Assembly: GCA_946004305.1 (NCBI GenBank)
Contig: CAMFZJ010000037.1
Coordinates: forward strand, 1 to 10,991
DNA from: an uncultured Clostridia bacterium
GTDB lineage: Bacteria; Bacillota; Clostridia; Oscillospirales; Acutalibacteraceae
Reading direction: 5' to 3'
Length of the DNA: 10,991 nt
Shown here: piece after piece, positions 1 to 8,100 of the stretch
How positions within the stretch are numbered: position 1 is the first letter of the stretch
Layout: the number at the start of each line of letters is the position of its first letter
Position numbers and translations under genes: made by a program
Notes under the pieces: model-generated
Database searches by the model: none
What the model was told of the DNA's origin: nothing
The model's input: the letters and a program-made list of their open reading frames with translations, nothing else

Positions 1-77
1 TTCCACTTAGGTAACCATAAACTTCCACTTAGGTAACCATAAACTTCCACTTAGGTAACCATAAACTTCCACTTAGG
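1..77. repeat. 22-bp tandem repeat, 3.5 copies, at the contig end
   Basis: The unit TTCCACTTAGGTAACCATAA followed by AC occurs at 1-22, 23-44 and 45-66 with no mismatch. A half copy, TTCCACTTAGG, follows at 67-77. The array ends three bases before the stop codon of the zinc-binding protein gene, so it lies directly downstream of that gene. It runs off the window, so the true copy number is unknown. The exact identity of the copies suggests either recent slippage expansion or an assembler loop at a contig end; the sequence alone cannot separate these. Confidence 0.95.
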
Positions 78-79
78 AT

Positions 80-607
80 TTATTCCAAATACACTAAAAT
101 GGTTTTATTCTCAGCGTCATAACTATCCACTTTTGTATCACAATGAGCATATTTTTCTTTATAATCCTTATAATTCATTTTGACTAAAGTACATCCTTGT
201 CTTTCACTTTTTTTATTCTGACACCTAGGACAAAGCTGAGATTTTAACCACTTTATCCTGTTCTCACGATACTTAGCATCTCCGTATAGAACACACTTTT
301 CTGTATGTCCACATTTATATGCCACTAAGTATTCATGAGGTGAAGAATACTCTTTCAAAGCTTTTTCTGCTTCAGGCTTTGATAAAAATGTATTATTCTC
401 AAAACTATCAAAAGGTATATTTATCTCATAATACTTGTATTTATTGTTATTATTTCTTACTATAACTACCCAACCTTGCTCATTGTTAAGTAACTTAAAA
501 CCAAATACAATCCATTTGTTTATTTTTTGTGTTTTATGAGATATTTTATATATTGTATCCCCTAAACTACAAGGAAAATTCTGAATAAAAGGTCCTTTAT
601 TTGCCAT
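80..607 (-). CDS. Hypothetical protein with a putative C-x-H...C-x-x-C zinc site
   Basis: This encodes 175 residues of unknown function. The start chosen is the ATG at 605-607 (MANKGPF), because AGGGG lies 8 bases upstream. The frame stays open to a TTG at 703, but that extension has no ribosome binding site and runs through a terminator hairpin. There is no signal peptide or membrane segment, so it is probably cytoplasmic. Residues 15-90 contain GDTIYKI and a stretch ending FLSKPEAEKAL, a pattern I associate with small Firmicute and phage-related hypothetical proteins. Residues 97-129 hold YKCGHTEKC and, after a basic helix-like stretch (AKYRENRIKWLKSQ), LCPRC. Cys99, His101, Cys126 and Cys129 could bind one zinc ion. 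The gene follows the sortase after a terminator, so a link with the pilus is doubtful. The family assignment is from memory and uncertain. Confidence 0.75.
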   Translation of the reverse strand: MANKGPFIQNFPCSLGDTIYKISHKTQKINKWIVFGFKLLNNEQGWVVIVRNNNNKYKYYEINIPFDSFENNTFLSKPEAEKALKEYSSPHEYLVAYKCGHTEKCVLYGDAKYRENRIKWLKSQLCPRCQNKKSERQGCTLVKMNYKDYKEKYAHCDTKVDSYDAENKTILVYLE

Positions 608-642
608 ATTATTTACCCCTATCATTTGATAATTAGTTGCAC

Positions 643-701
643 AAAAAGTAGGCACAAAGAATAATAAAGATGATATGGTTAGTGTATCTTTTCTTTGTGC
701 C
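643..701 (-). terminator. Intrinsic terminator after the sortase gene
   Basis: GGCACAAAGAA at 651-661 is perfectly inverted at 691-701 (11 bp). An inner 5-bp arm pairs 667-671 with 686-690. On the minus strand the stem is followed by UAC and then UUUUU (643-647), the layout of a Rho-independent terminator. It lies 39 bases past the sortase stop codon and upstream of the zinc-protein start, so it most likely closes the pilus operon. Confidence 0.75.
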
Positions 702-739
702 AACTATCTGTGTTTAATTAATGGAGAGAAATTAAAAAA

Positions 740-1606
740 CTAATTTTTTGATGTTTTCTTTTTGTATAATTTATATGTGATACATACATTCAAAATAAAT
801 ATATATACCAGTAAAGCTATAAAACTAATAATATAGTTTTGTTTTTCCATCTTATTGTATATTACTTCTTTATCTTTTCCGTCATAAGGTATCCGTTCGC
901 CACGCACCAATAATCGGTGCGTATTTATTGTAATTGGGGTGCAGGTAATTAATGTGCAATAATCTTTGTTATTATCAATCCTGATATACTTATCTACATC
1001 ATACGGTTTAATAACGGTAATTCTATCAATTTTATATTTGAGTAATTTATTATTGGAATTAATATAAAAATCATCGCCAATTATAAGTTTTTCTAAGTCT
1101 GTGAATAGTGTAGCAGAGGAAAGTCCACTATGACCTGTTATAACACAGTGAGTTCCTTTGCCACCACCGGGCAATGATGTTTTTATGAGGTGACCTGCTC
1201 CTTTATACAATACATTATCCTTTGTACCCTCATATATCGGCAACGCTACATCAATATTGGGAATAGTAATGTAACCTTCCATTTCGCCTATATTATATTC
1301 TGTTTTAATTGTTTTTTTCGGCTTCTTTTTTTCAGTTTCATATTTCTTTTTATAAAAGAAAAAAGGATTATCAACAAGCTGCAAGGAATTTTTTTGGAAT
1401 GTTTTAATATTATCATACTGATTTCCTATTTCTTGTTTTTGTTTATTTTCAAATTTAGCCTGATAGTCAACAATTACTTTTGTCGATGTGTAATCAGCTA
1501 TAAAAGCAGAGATTGCAGGATATGTTACCAATCCTACTCCTAATATAATAATAAGAAAAATTAATATATAAGGAATACGTCTTTTGATTTTTTGAAAGTT
1601 ATTAAT
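740..1606 (-). CDS. Class C (pilin-polymerising) sortase
   Basis: This is a membrane transpeptidase that would cut LPxTG-type signals between Thr and Gly and join pilin subunits. In the form starting at 1606 it has 288 residues. An N-terminal membrane segment (about 11-27) follows a basic stretch KIKRR. The catalytic triad is His159 (TGHSG), Cys222 (TLITCTP) and Arg231 (NTHR). A C-terminal membrane helix (about 258-281) ends in KKK, as is typical of class C. The lid region reads VDNPFFFY (78-85), so Asn-Pro-Phe stands where class C enzymes usually have Asp-Pro-Phe or Asp-Pro-Trp. The start is uncertain. The first standard codon in frame is TTG at 1531, inside the membrane segment. Upstream there is no ATG, GTG or TTG before an in-frame stop near 1637. 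ATT at 1606 lies 7 bases after AAGGGGG and would give a normal N-terminus; a base error or indel is also possible. It is the last gene of the pilus operon. Confidence 0.92.
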   Translation of the reverse strand: MNNFQKIKRRIPYILIFLIIILGVGLVTYPAISAFIADYTSTKVIVDYQAKFENKQKQEIGNQYDNIKTFQKNSLQLVDNPFFFYKKKYETEKKKPKKTIKTEYNIGEMEGYITIPNIDVALPIYEGTKDNVLYKGAGHLIKTSLPGGGKGTHCVITGHSGLSSATLFTDLEKLIIGDDFYINSNNKLLKYKIDRITVIKPYDVDKYIRIDNNKDYCTLITCTPITINTHRLLVRGERIPYDGKDKEVIYNKMEKQNYIISFIALLVYIFILNVCITYKLYKKKTSKN

Positions 1607-1620
1607 AATCCTTCCCCCTT
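1604..1620 (-). promoter_or_regulatory. Sortase ribosome binding site with a non-standard start
   Basis: On the minus strand AAGGGGG (1620-1614) precedes AAGG and two ATT codons (1609-1607 and 1606-1604) in the sortase frame. Spacing is 4 bases to the first ATT and 7 to the second. No ATG, GTG or TTG is in frame here. Either ATT initiates at low efficiency, or the assembled sequence differs by one base from the genome. Removing one G from the G5 run would place a GTG at 1638 in frame with the sortase, but that GTG has no ribosome binding site of its own. Confidence 0.5.
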
Positions 1621-1634
1621 TTAAAGTATCTTTT

Positions 1635-1707
1635 CACCCGGAGGGGTGGCAGCAAATCTTATTGAAGAAATGCTGCCACAATAAATGAAAACACACTCCT
1701 TCTTCTT
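1635..1707 (-). promoter_or_regulatory. Structured pilin-sortase intergenic RNA with stranded Shine-Dalgarno
   Basis: GTGGCAGCA (1646-1654) is perfectly inverted at 1671-1679. A 2x2 internal loop and an inner 4-bp arm (1657-1660 with 1665-1668) leave a 4-base loop. Next to it, CACCC and GGGTG (1635-1639 with 1644-1648) can form a second hairpin with CUCC in its loop; it shares three bases with the first, so the two partly exclude each other. No T-run follows on either strand, so this is not an ordinary terminator. Just upstream in the transcript, AAGAAGAAGGAG (1707-1696) is a strong Shine-Dalgarno sequence without a normal gene after it. A control or processing role in setting sortase level is inference. 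Confidence 0.5.
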
Positions 1708-1747
1708 AATTGTTATTTATGTTTAACTTCTTGTATTTTCCGCCTAT

Positions 1748-1786
1748 ATAATGTGAGAATAACAGTACAACTTGTCTTCACATTAT
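1748..1786 (-). terminator. Stem-loop just after the backbone pilin gene
   Basis: ATAATGTGA (1748-1756) is perfectly inverted at 1778-1786 with a 21-base loop. It begins 11 bases after the pilin stop codon in the transcript. The stem is AT-rich and no T-run follows, so it is at best a weak attenuator. It could instead protect the upstream pilin message from 3' exonucleases. Confidence 0.4.
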
Positions 1787-1796
1787 TGTCTATAAG

Positions 1797-3650
1797 TTAT
1801 TTTTCTTTAGATGATTTCTTTTTTCTATAAGCAACAAAGAATAAAATACCACCAATAGCAATTAAAGATGCACCACCGATTGTAAAAATTGTTGTACCGT
1901 ATCCACCTGTAAGAGGCAGAACTGTTTTTTTGCTGTTTTTCACTTTAAACTGAGTGTTGTCATAATTCCAGCTATCGTTACCTACTTCAATAGCTACAGG
2001 TTCAGCTAGAAGGCTATATCCATCCGGAGCAGATGTTTCAACTAAGTAATATGTAGTTGTTGAGTCGGTATCAAAACTATCATTTGCAGAACCATAAGCT
2101 AGACCATAAATGCTTACTAAACCGTTTGAATCTGATGTAACTGTTTTAGTAAGGTCATTATTGCTCTTTGTTAATACAGATAATTCATTTATTCCGTTCT
2201 TAGCATCGTTAAGAGAACCATACAGTTTAAATGTTGCTCCTGCTAATGCTGTTGTTCCATCTTCTGTTGTCTTTTTAAATTGGAAACCGGAAGTATGGGT
2301 TTCTACAGTATTAGAATTAATAGTATTTGTTACATCATTAGTGTCTGTAGTTCCTGTTTTTGTTGAATAAACGAGCTGAGCAGTATTGTTTATTGCTTCA
2401 CCTAAGTGGTTTTTAATGTTTGAATTGTATTTAACTACCACATTTATATCAATGTTTGTATCAGGAGCTAGCTTTGATGTATCAAAAGTATAGGTTAATG
2501 TGTTTGTTGACTTGTTTAAATTAGAAGTACAATAATCAGTAATAGTAGCTGCTGAGTTATTATAAGTAAAAGTACCGTTACCTACATATGTATAGCAATC
2601 GTCTATATTATCAACTACCTTAAAGGTATTTAGTGTTGACATATCTTTAATATTAGGAGTTTTAACACTAATCTTGAATACAAATGTTTGACCATTTGCT
2701 GAATAAGTCATACTTGTTGAATTATTACCTACTCTTTTTGAAATTGTTGGTTTTGCATTATTTACAACAATTAAGTAAGGGTTATTGCTGTCAATTACAG
2801 TTTTACTATTAGCATCGCAAACTTCTCCATTTTCATTGATATAGAAATTTGTGATATTATTGTCACCGTCAAAAATATAGCCTGCAGGAGCTGTTGTTTC
2901 AACAATTCTGTAGTAGCTGTTAATTGATAGTGAATTTGTAGGAGATACAGTACCGTTACTATCAGTAGTTAAACCTGTTTCAGCAGATGTCCAAGTGTTA
3001 TCTTCTGCTTTCTTTTCTAATGTGAATACAGCTCCTTGGAGGGCAGTACCTGTTAAGTAATCTGTCTTTTTGATTGTAACGTCAGTATATCTTGTTTCAT
3101 TCTTTGGATAAACGTAAACATCATAATTCCAAGCATTACCATCGGAATTAGTCATTGGAACAGAAACCATAAAATCGTCTACTTTAGCAGTTACGTTTGA
3201 TGGGCTGTTAGTTTCCTGAACTAGATAAATACCTAAAGGCAACTCTGTAAAACTTGCATATCCGTTATTATCCGTCGTTTTAGTGTATGTAGCAATAGCT
3301 GTCATTGTCTTTGCTTCGGCTACCGTCGGTAAAGATACACCCGCAGTTGTATAATATGTAGTGTTTAAATTACCATTGCTAACTAAATCAGCTACACGAG
3401 TTGCTTTAAATGTAACTCCCTTTAGAGGAGTAGCGTCAACAGGAACCTGATCTACATCTGTACTTTCACCTGTACCTCTAAATGTAGCTGATGAAGTATC
3501 ATTCATTTCATACTTATACACATTAAGGGTACCTGTCTTTGTTGCATCAATAAAATTGACTGAAACAGCTGATGCCGATGTGGGAATAAACATTGCAGCT
3601 GTTGCTACCAATATCGCAAGTGCGATTGATAAAATTTTCTTTGTTCTCAT
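1797..3650 (-). CDS. SpaA/FctA-type backbone (major) pilin, LPLTG-anchored
   Basis: This is a 617-residue structural subunit expected to form the pilus shaft. ATG at 3650 follows AAAAGGAG at suitable spacing. Residues 1-28 are a signal peptide (MRTKK, hydrophobic core, SASA). The pilin motif is at 174-184, with WNYDVYVYPKN and Lys183 as the expected acceptor for sortase. E-boxes are YLVQET (Glu146), YRIVETTAPAGY (Glu251) and YLVETSAPDGY (Glu538). A central domain (about 300-432) with TFVFKI and INNTAQLVY resembles the fimbrial isopeptide D2 domain. Cna-B-like domains at about 190-298 and 454-573 each begin with a Lys-rich strand (IKKTD, FKKTT) and end near Asn, matching Lys-Asn self-crosslinking. 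The LPLTG signal (578-582) is followed by a membrane helix (about 586-606) and the tail RKKKSSKEK. It sits between the LRR protein and the sortase, as a polymerised pilin should. The family call is firm; the individual crosslinks are inferred. Confidence 0.94.
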   Translation of the reverse strand: MRTKKILSIALAILVATAAMFIPTSASAVSVNFIDATKTGTLNVYKYEMNDTSSATFRGTGESTDVDQVPVDATPLKGVTFKATRVADLVSNGNLNTTYYTTAGVSLPTVAEAKTMTAIATYTKTTDNNGYASFTELPLGIYLVQETNSPSNVTAKVDDFMVSVPMTNSDGNAWNYDVYVYPKNETRYTDVTIKKTDYLTGTALQGAVFTLEKKAEDNTWTSAETGLTTDSNGTVSPTNSLSINSYYRIVETTAPAGYIFDGDNNITNFYINENGEVCDANSKTVIDSNNPYLIVVNNAKPTISKRVGNNSTSMTYSANGQTFVFKISVKTPNIKDMSTLNTFKVVDNIDDCYTYVGNGTFTYNNSAATITDYCTSNLNKSTNTLTYTFDTSKLAPDTNIDINVVVKYNSNIKNHLGEAINNTAQLVYSTKTGTTDTNDVTNTINSNTVETHTSGFQFKKTTEDGTTALAGATFKLYGSLNDAKNGINELSVLTKSNNDLTKTVTSDSNGLVSIYGLAYGSANDSFDTDSTTTYYLVETSAPDGYSLLAEPVAIEVGNDSWNYDNTQFKVKNSKKTVLPLTGGYGTTIFTIGGASLIAIGGILFFVAYRKKKSSKEK

Positions 3651-3683
3651 GATAAAAATCTCCTTTTAAAATACAAATATTAC

Positions 3684-3715
3684 TCAAGGCTCCCAACTTT
3701 AATTGAGAGCCTTGA
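3684..3715 (-). terminator. Stem-loop between the LRR protein and backbone pilin genes
   Basis: TCAAGGCTC (3684-3692) is inverted at 3707-3715. On the minus-strand RNA the arms extend through one U-G pair and three more pairs to about 13 bp, with a 6-base loop. The same position is a C-A mismatch on the plus strand, so the structure is better formed in the operon transcript. Only scattered Ts follow before the pilin ribosome binding site. It may be a partial terminator, or a processing or stability element separating the highly needed pilin message from upstream. Confidence 0.6.
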
Positions 3716-3722
3716 AGGTTAA

Positions 3723-5045
3723 TTAATTCTTATTTTTTGTAACGGTAATTTTACTTGTAAGCTTTATACCATTCGTCATAACAGTAATAGTTGCTTTTCC
3801 AATCTTTTTTGCTGTAATTTTGCCATTTGAGTTTACTTTAGCAACCTTTGTATTGCTTGATTTATAGGTAGCTTTACCAACCTGCCCGGTAATTTTTAAA
3901 GTAAAGGTTTTGCCTTTCTTTATAGATTTAGCATTAGCATTAAGCTTAGGCTTTTTAACCGTTACAGTAAAGGTCTTTTTAACACCATTATTTGCAACTA
4001 TAATCTTAGCGGTACCCTTCATTATAGCTGTTACTTTTCCGGTTTTATCAACCTTTGCAATTTTTTTATTGGAAGATACATATGTTGTATTTCCTCTACC
4101 ATTTTTCACAGTTGCATTTATTATAATTGTATCTTTCAAATAAATGCTTACTTGTGACTTTTTAATTGTAATAGTAGTCTTTGCAGGTTTTACCGGAGTG
4201 ACTGTTACAGACTCTGTTACAGGTTCAGTAACAGGTTCAGTTGTAGGTTCCTCAGATGAAGAAGGATTAATGAACGTTCCTGTAGCACTGGAGTACACGT
4301 ATTTCCCTGAGTTGCAATTTAATGTTGTATTTTTAAGAATGTCATTGCAACCACCTACTGCAATACTATTCCACTTTTCAGCTGTGCCAGCATAATTAAT
4401 TGTTCTTAAACCAGTACAATTATTAAATACACAATAATCAATATAAGTTAATGTACCTGGTATTGTAATTGTTTCCAATGAAGTATCCCCGGAAAACATT
4501 GCTAAATCCAAGTATGTAAGAGAATCAGGAATTACAACAGATTTAATCTTAGGACAATATGAAAAAGCAAAATCTCCAACTGTAGATACGCTGCTACCTA
4601 TAATTAATGATTCAAGTGATTCACATTGAGTGAACGCAAAAGCATCAACTAAAGTAACGCTATCCGGAATTTCTACAGATTTAAGATTAGCACACTTTTT
4701 AAATGCTGTTCTTCCGATAATCTTTACGGTATTAGGAATGGATACCCTCTCAAATGATTTTTTACTAAATGCACCATATCCAAATTCTGTTACAGTACAT
4801 TCTGACATACTACCGTTAACCATTACTTTCATGGTGCTCGGTATATCCAATGATGTAGTATCAGGACCGACATAATTTGAAATCTTAATCGTTCCGTCGT
4901 CCTTTACGATATACTGATATGTACCATTATTTTCAATTGCAGAGGTTGAATTGGCACCTATAACAGCTGCGCTTACTGTTGCAGCGGGGATAATAATAAG
5001 CATACTAACCAGTAAAACTGCAACAATACTTTTTAGTTTTTTCAT
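3723..5045 (-). CDS. Secreted BspA-type leucine-rich repeat protein with two Ig-like (Big_2) repeats
   Basis: This has 440 residues. The start at 5045 follows AAAAGGAG. A signal peptide covers about 1-27 (MKKLKS, hydrophobic core, VSAA). Residues about 85-215 hold five or six regular repeats of the LRR_5/BspA type, such as AFKKCANLKSVEIPDSV and AFTQCESLESLIIGSSV. A Ser/Glu/Thr/Pro linker with TEPV repeats (about 261-287) leads to two lysine-rich repeats at about 287-363 and 366-436. Each ends in the VSSNKKIAKVDKTGKVTA-type pattern of Big_2 domains. There is no LPxTG, terminal membrane helix, dockerin, SLH or choline-binding repeat, so the protein should be released or held non-covalently. BspA-type repeats elsewhere bind host proteins, but the ligand here is unknown. 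Its place between tip and backbone genes suggests a shared role at the cell surface. It could be a pilus accessory protein or a soluble adhesin. Confidence 0.9.
   Translation of the reverse strand: MKKLKSIVAVLLVSMLIIIPAATVSAAVIGANSTSAIENNGTYQYIVKDDGTIKISNYVGPDTTSLDIPSTMKVMVNGSMSECTVTEFGYGAFSKKSFERVSIPNTVKIIGRTAFKKCANLKSVEIPDSVTLVDAFAFTQCESLESLIIGSSVSTVGDFAFSYCPKIKSVVIPDSLTYLDLAMFSGDTSLETITIPGTLTYIDYCVFNNCTGLRTINYAGTAEKWNSIAVGGCNDILKNTTLNCNSGKYVYSSATGTFINPSSSEEPTTEPVTEPVTESVTVTPVKPAKTTITIKKSQVSIYLKDTIIINATVKNGRGNTTYVSSNKKIAKVDKTGKVTAIMKGTAKIIVANNGVKKTFTVTVKKPKLNANAKSIKKGKTFTLKITGQVGKATYKSSNTKVAKVNSNGKITAKKIGKATITVMTNGIKLTSKITVTKNKN
4216..4251 (-). repeat. Three 12-bp tandem repeats encoding a TEPV linker
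   Basis: GTTACAGGTTCA, GTAACAGGTTCA and GTTGTAGGTTCC occur head to tail. Read on the minus strand they encode the TEP-V units of the linker between the leucine-rich and Ig-like parts of the secreted protein. Being a multiple of three, copy changes would alter linker length without breaking the frame. Confidence 0.8.
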
Positions 5046-5080
5046 TTCACAATCTCCTTTTAAAAAAATTTTTTATATAA

Positions 5081-5110
5081 CAAAAGCTCTTGACTGTAAA
5101 TCAAGAGCTT
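5081..5110 (-). terminator. Terminator or attenuator overlapping the tip adhesin stop codon
   Basis: AAGCTCTTGA (5084-5093) is perfectly inverted at 5101-5110 with a 7-base loop. In the minus-strand RNA the 3' arm runs into UUUUGUUAUA. The first arm contains the last codons and the UGA stop of the tip gene. The T-run is short, so read-through into the LRR protein gene is likely. It would lower or separate expression of the two genes. Confidence 0.65.
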
Positions 5111-8100
5111 CTGCTAGGTGACTTATTATGTTTCTTATAATGTTTGTTCTTATAATATTTGTATAGTACTGAAATTAAACATCCAAAACACAAGAGGAAA
5201 ACTCCACTAAACATTAACCAAAAATAACTATTTCCACCGGTAAACGGCAATTCATTTTTAGGAGTGTTATATATAGTTACTGAACAGTTAAAGTATTTAT
5301 TTCCTGTAGTTTCATTATAAAGTGTTGTTAATTCCGTGGAACTGTCTATCGTGAAATTAATCCTTTCACTAAGAAGATTGTATCCCTCCGGCACCTTTAT
5401 TTGGTCAATGGAACTTTTGGAATAACCAAGCCAAGCTGTGTACTCTGCAAATCCATTTTCATCGGTAGTTATTCTGGTACCATTAAAAACAAATGTTGAT
5501 TGCAAAGGCGTTGTTTTATCTGTTCCATCATAGTTATAAAGTGTTACACGGATTGAAGGATTATAGACATATATATCATAATCCGGTGCAGTATAGGCGG
5601 GGGAATAAGCGTAAGGTGTGCCATCCCAATCCTCATATTGTATGGAGTATGATTCTTGCTTAACTGTATTGTCAAAAGAATTAAGTCCATACTCTTGATA
5701 TATATATCTACTTGGAATTTTACCACCGTTATAACCCGTTTCCTTAAGAGTATATGAGATACCGTGGTAAACAGGTTTGCTACCCGGATACGGGGTATAT
5801 ACATGATACAAAGGAACTTCAAAGGTATATGTACCATCACTGTTACTTATACCCGTGTATTCTACAGAGGAAGCTCCCGTATCCGAACCATCACCAACCA
5901 ACGTAAAATTAAATTTTTCCTTTACATTATCCGAAGAATTAACGTGAACCGTTATTTTTGCCAAAATAAAATCATAAATAGTTTGGACATGGGAAGATGT
6001 ACCATTAAGCTCACTTACTGTTACAGACTGAATTGCCTCTGACATTTGAAATCCATTTGGAGCTTGTATTTCCCTTACATAATAGGTTCCTATTTCCGAC
6101 ACTGAAAACGAGTAATCACCTGTTGAATTAGTAACAGCTGTTGCAAGATAATTATTATTCTTGTTTTGAGCGTCACCAAAGGATTTATACAGAGCCATTA
6201 CAGCACCGTTTAAGGCAGTTACTGAACCTGAATTACGACCGTCCATATAGTATTTAGTACCTGTGATTTTTCCGATTGTAGATATTGAAGTATTATATAC
6301 TGGTAAATCAACTGTTTGATCGTTTACTTCAAACTTTATAAGATTTTGTTTTGTAGTATATCCTTCAGGTATCTTATCAGTTACATAACTGTTTTTTTGG
6401 CTATCTACATAAGTACAAACTGAGGATGTCGGATATTTTGATTCCAAAATATAGTACGTGCCATACGGTACAGCAAACACAACAGTAGATTTGTCTGAAT
6501 AAGTTGAAACAGAAGTTGTTGAAGCAGTAGAATTATAAATAAAATAACCCGGTGACTGACTTACAAACTTTACAAGCTTCAAATCTTCATCAAACATTTT
6601 AAATTCTGCTCCACCTAATTTGGTACCGTTATCATCATATTTATCTAAATTCAATGTTCCGGTATAATACGGCAGATATATTGATGGAGCTACACTCATA
6701 AGGTTATCGGTTAATTCTGTTGGTGTTTGTATATCGGTAACACCCAATTTACTGTCATCTAAATTCATTGTACTTACATTTGCTTTTTGTCCTTTAGATA
6801 AATAAACATATGCACCGTATTTATTACCTTCATCTTTACCTGTTATGGAGCTTATAAAGCTCTTACCGATTACAGAGTCGCTTGACGTTGAGTTATTACG
6901 ACTTGTATTGCTGTCGTTATCATTAACAGCGTAGTAGTCATATGAAACTCCATTTGTATCTTTTACATTATTTACTTTTCTTCCTGTACCTACGCACTTT
7001 AAGACAAACTTTAGTGTATATGTTTGATATGGCGTTGATGTTAAATCGGTATTTGGGTGAGTTGATAAATCCCAAATAATACAATTTCTATCACTGTCAT
7101 ATTTTATTTGTCCATAGGTTGAAGAAATGTTTTTGTTATATATAAATATACCTTCCATTGCATCGGTAAATCTACCAAAAACAGTATGCGGTGATGTGTT
7201 CTCTTGTTCAATAATATCTACTTCCATTGAGGAACTTTCGTCCAACACAAAATTATCATTTAAAGGAACAGTAATTACATAATCTTCAGAAAATGCACTT
7301 TCAATGATACTTGATAATGAACTTCCTAATTCTTTAATATTTGTGGAAGTTTTAGTATTATCTCTGTTACCTGCATCACCACTGGTAACTATATTAATTT
7401 GTTTATAATTAGTTTCTGAACCCACCAAAATACCGTATATAGGTACATTTAAGCCTGTTACCGTAGTAGTAATATTCGGAGTTGAAGAACAGGCTTTATC
7501 GGCATTATGTACTGTTACTGTTCCGGTTTCTCTAATAGCCTTAGACCAATCTTCACCATCTACAAGCTTGGATAATGAAGTATCCGCTTTAGAAGCTGTA
7601 ACACTAACGGCACTTCCGTTAGCGTCGCAGTAAGTAGGAGAACCGTCTGTAAGGAATAGTACTATTTGCTTATTACCTGTTTCCTTTTTCTGTAATTCAG
7701 CTAATACGGAATATGCTCTTGACAGTCCTGCTGAATAATTGGTAACGCCACCGTCTTCATAGCCATCATCGTTTTTAAACAAAGCGTTGTAAACGCTATC
7801 ACTATCTGTCATACCAACGCTTCCCAGCAGTTTGCTTGAATTTGATAATTCATTATTATTATTTCCGTTAAATGAAACAATCGAAACAGAACTGCCGTTT
7901 GTTCCTGAAAGAACTCTTTTAGAAATATTATAAATTTGAGAATACTCATTCATGGTTTTGGAAGCATTGTATGTACCTCGATAGGAATTACCATTATCAC
8001 CTGCTGCCATATCCATAGACGGTGAGTTATCAACAACAAAAACAAAATCAACCTTAGTCCTGTTCTTATAGCCAAAGCTTACTGTTTCTTCGGCTAATTT

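Noticed and set aside
1..77. CRISPR array
   Set aside because: The 22-bp units are directly abutting, with no spacers, and there are no cas genes.
608..703. N-terminal extension of the zinc-protein gene from a TTG at 703
   Set aside because: It lacks a ribosome binding site and runs through the terminator hairpin at 651-701, while the ATG at 607 has AGGGG at 8 bases.
1190..1543. Plus-strand open frame of 117 codons, rich in Phe and Ile
   Set aside because: It lies opposite the sortase gene, which has clear catalytic motifs; the composition is that of reverse-complemented AT-rich coding DNA.
2110..4875. Several 77-86 codon plus-strand open frames opposite the pilin and LRR genes
   Set aside because: They are antisense to well-supported genes, have no convincing domains or neighbours, and are of the size expected by chance.
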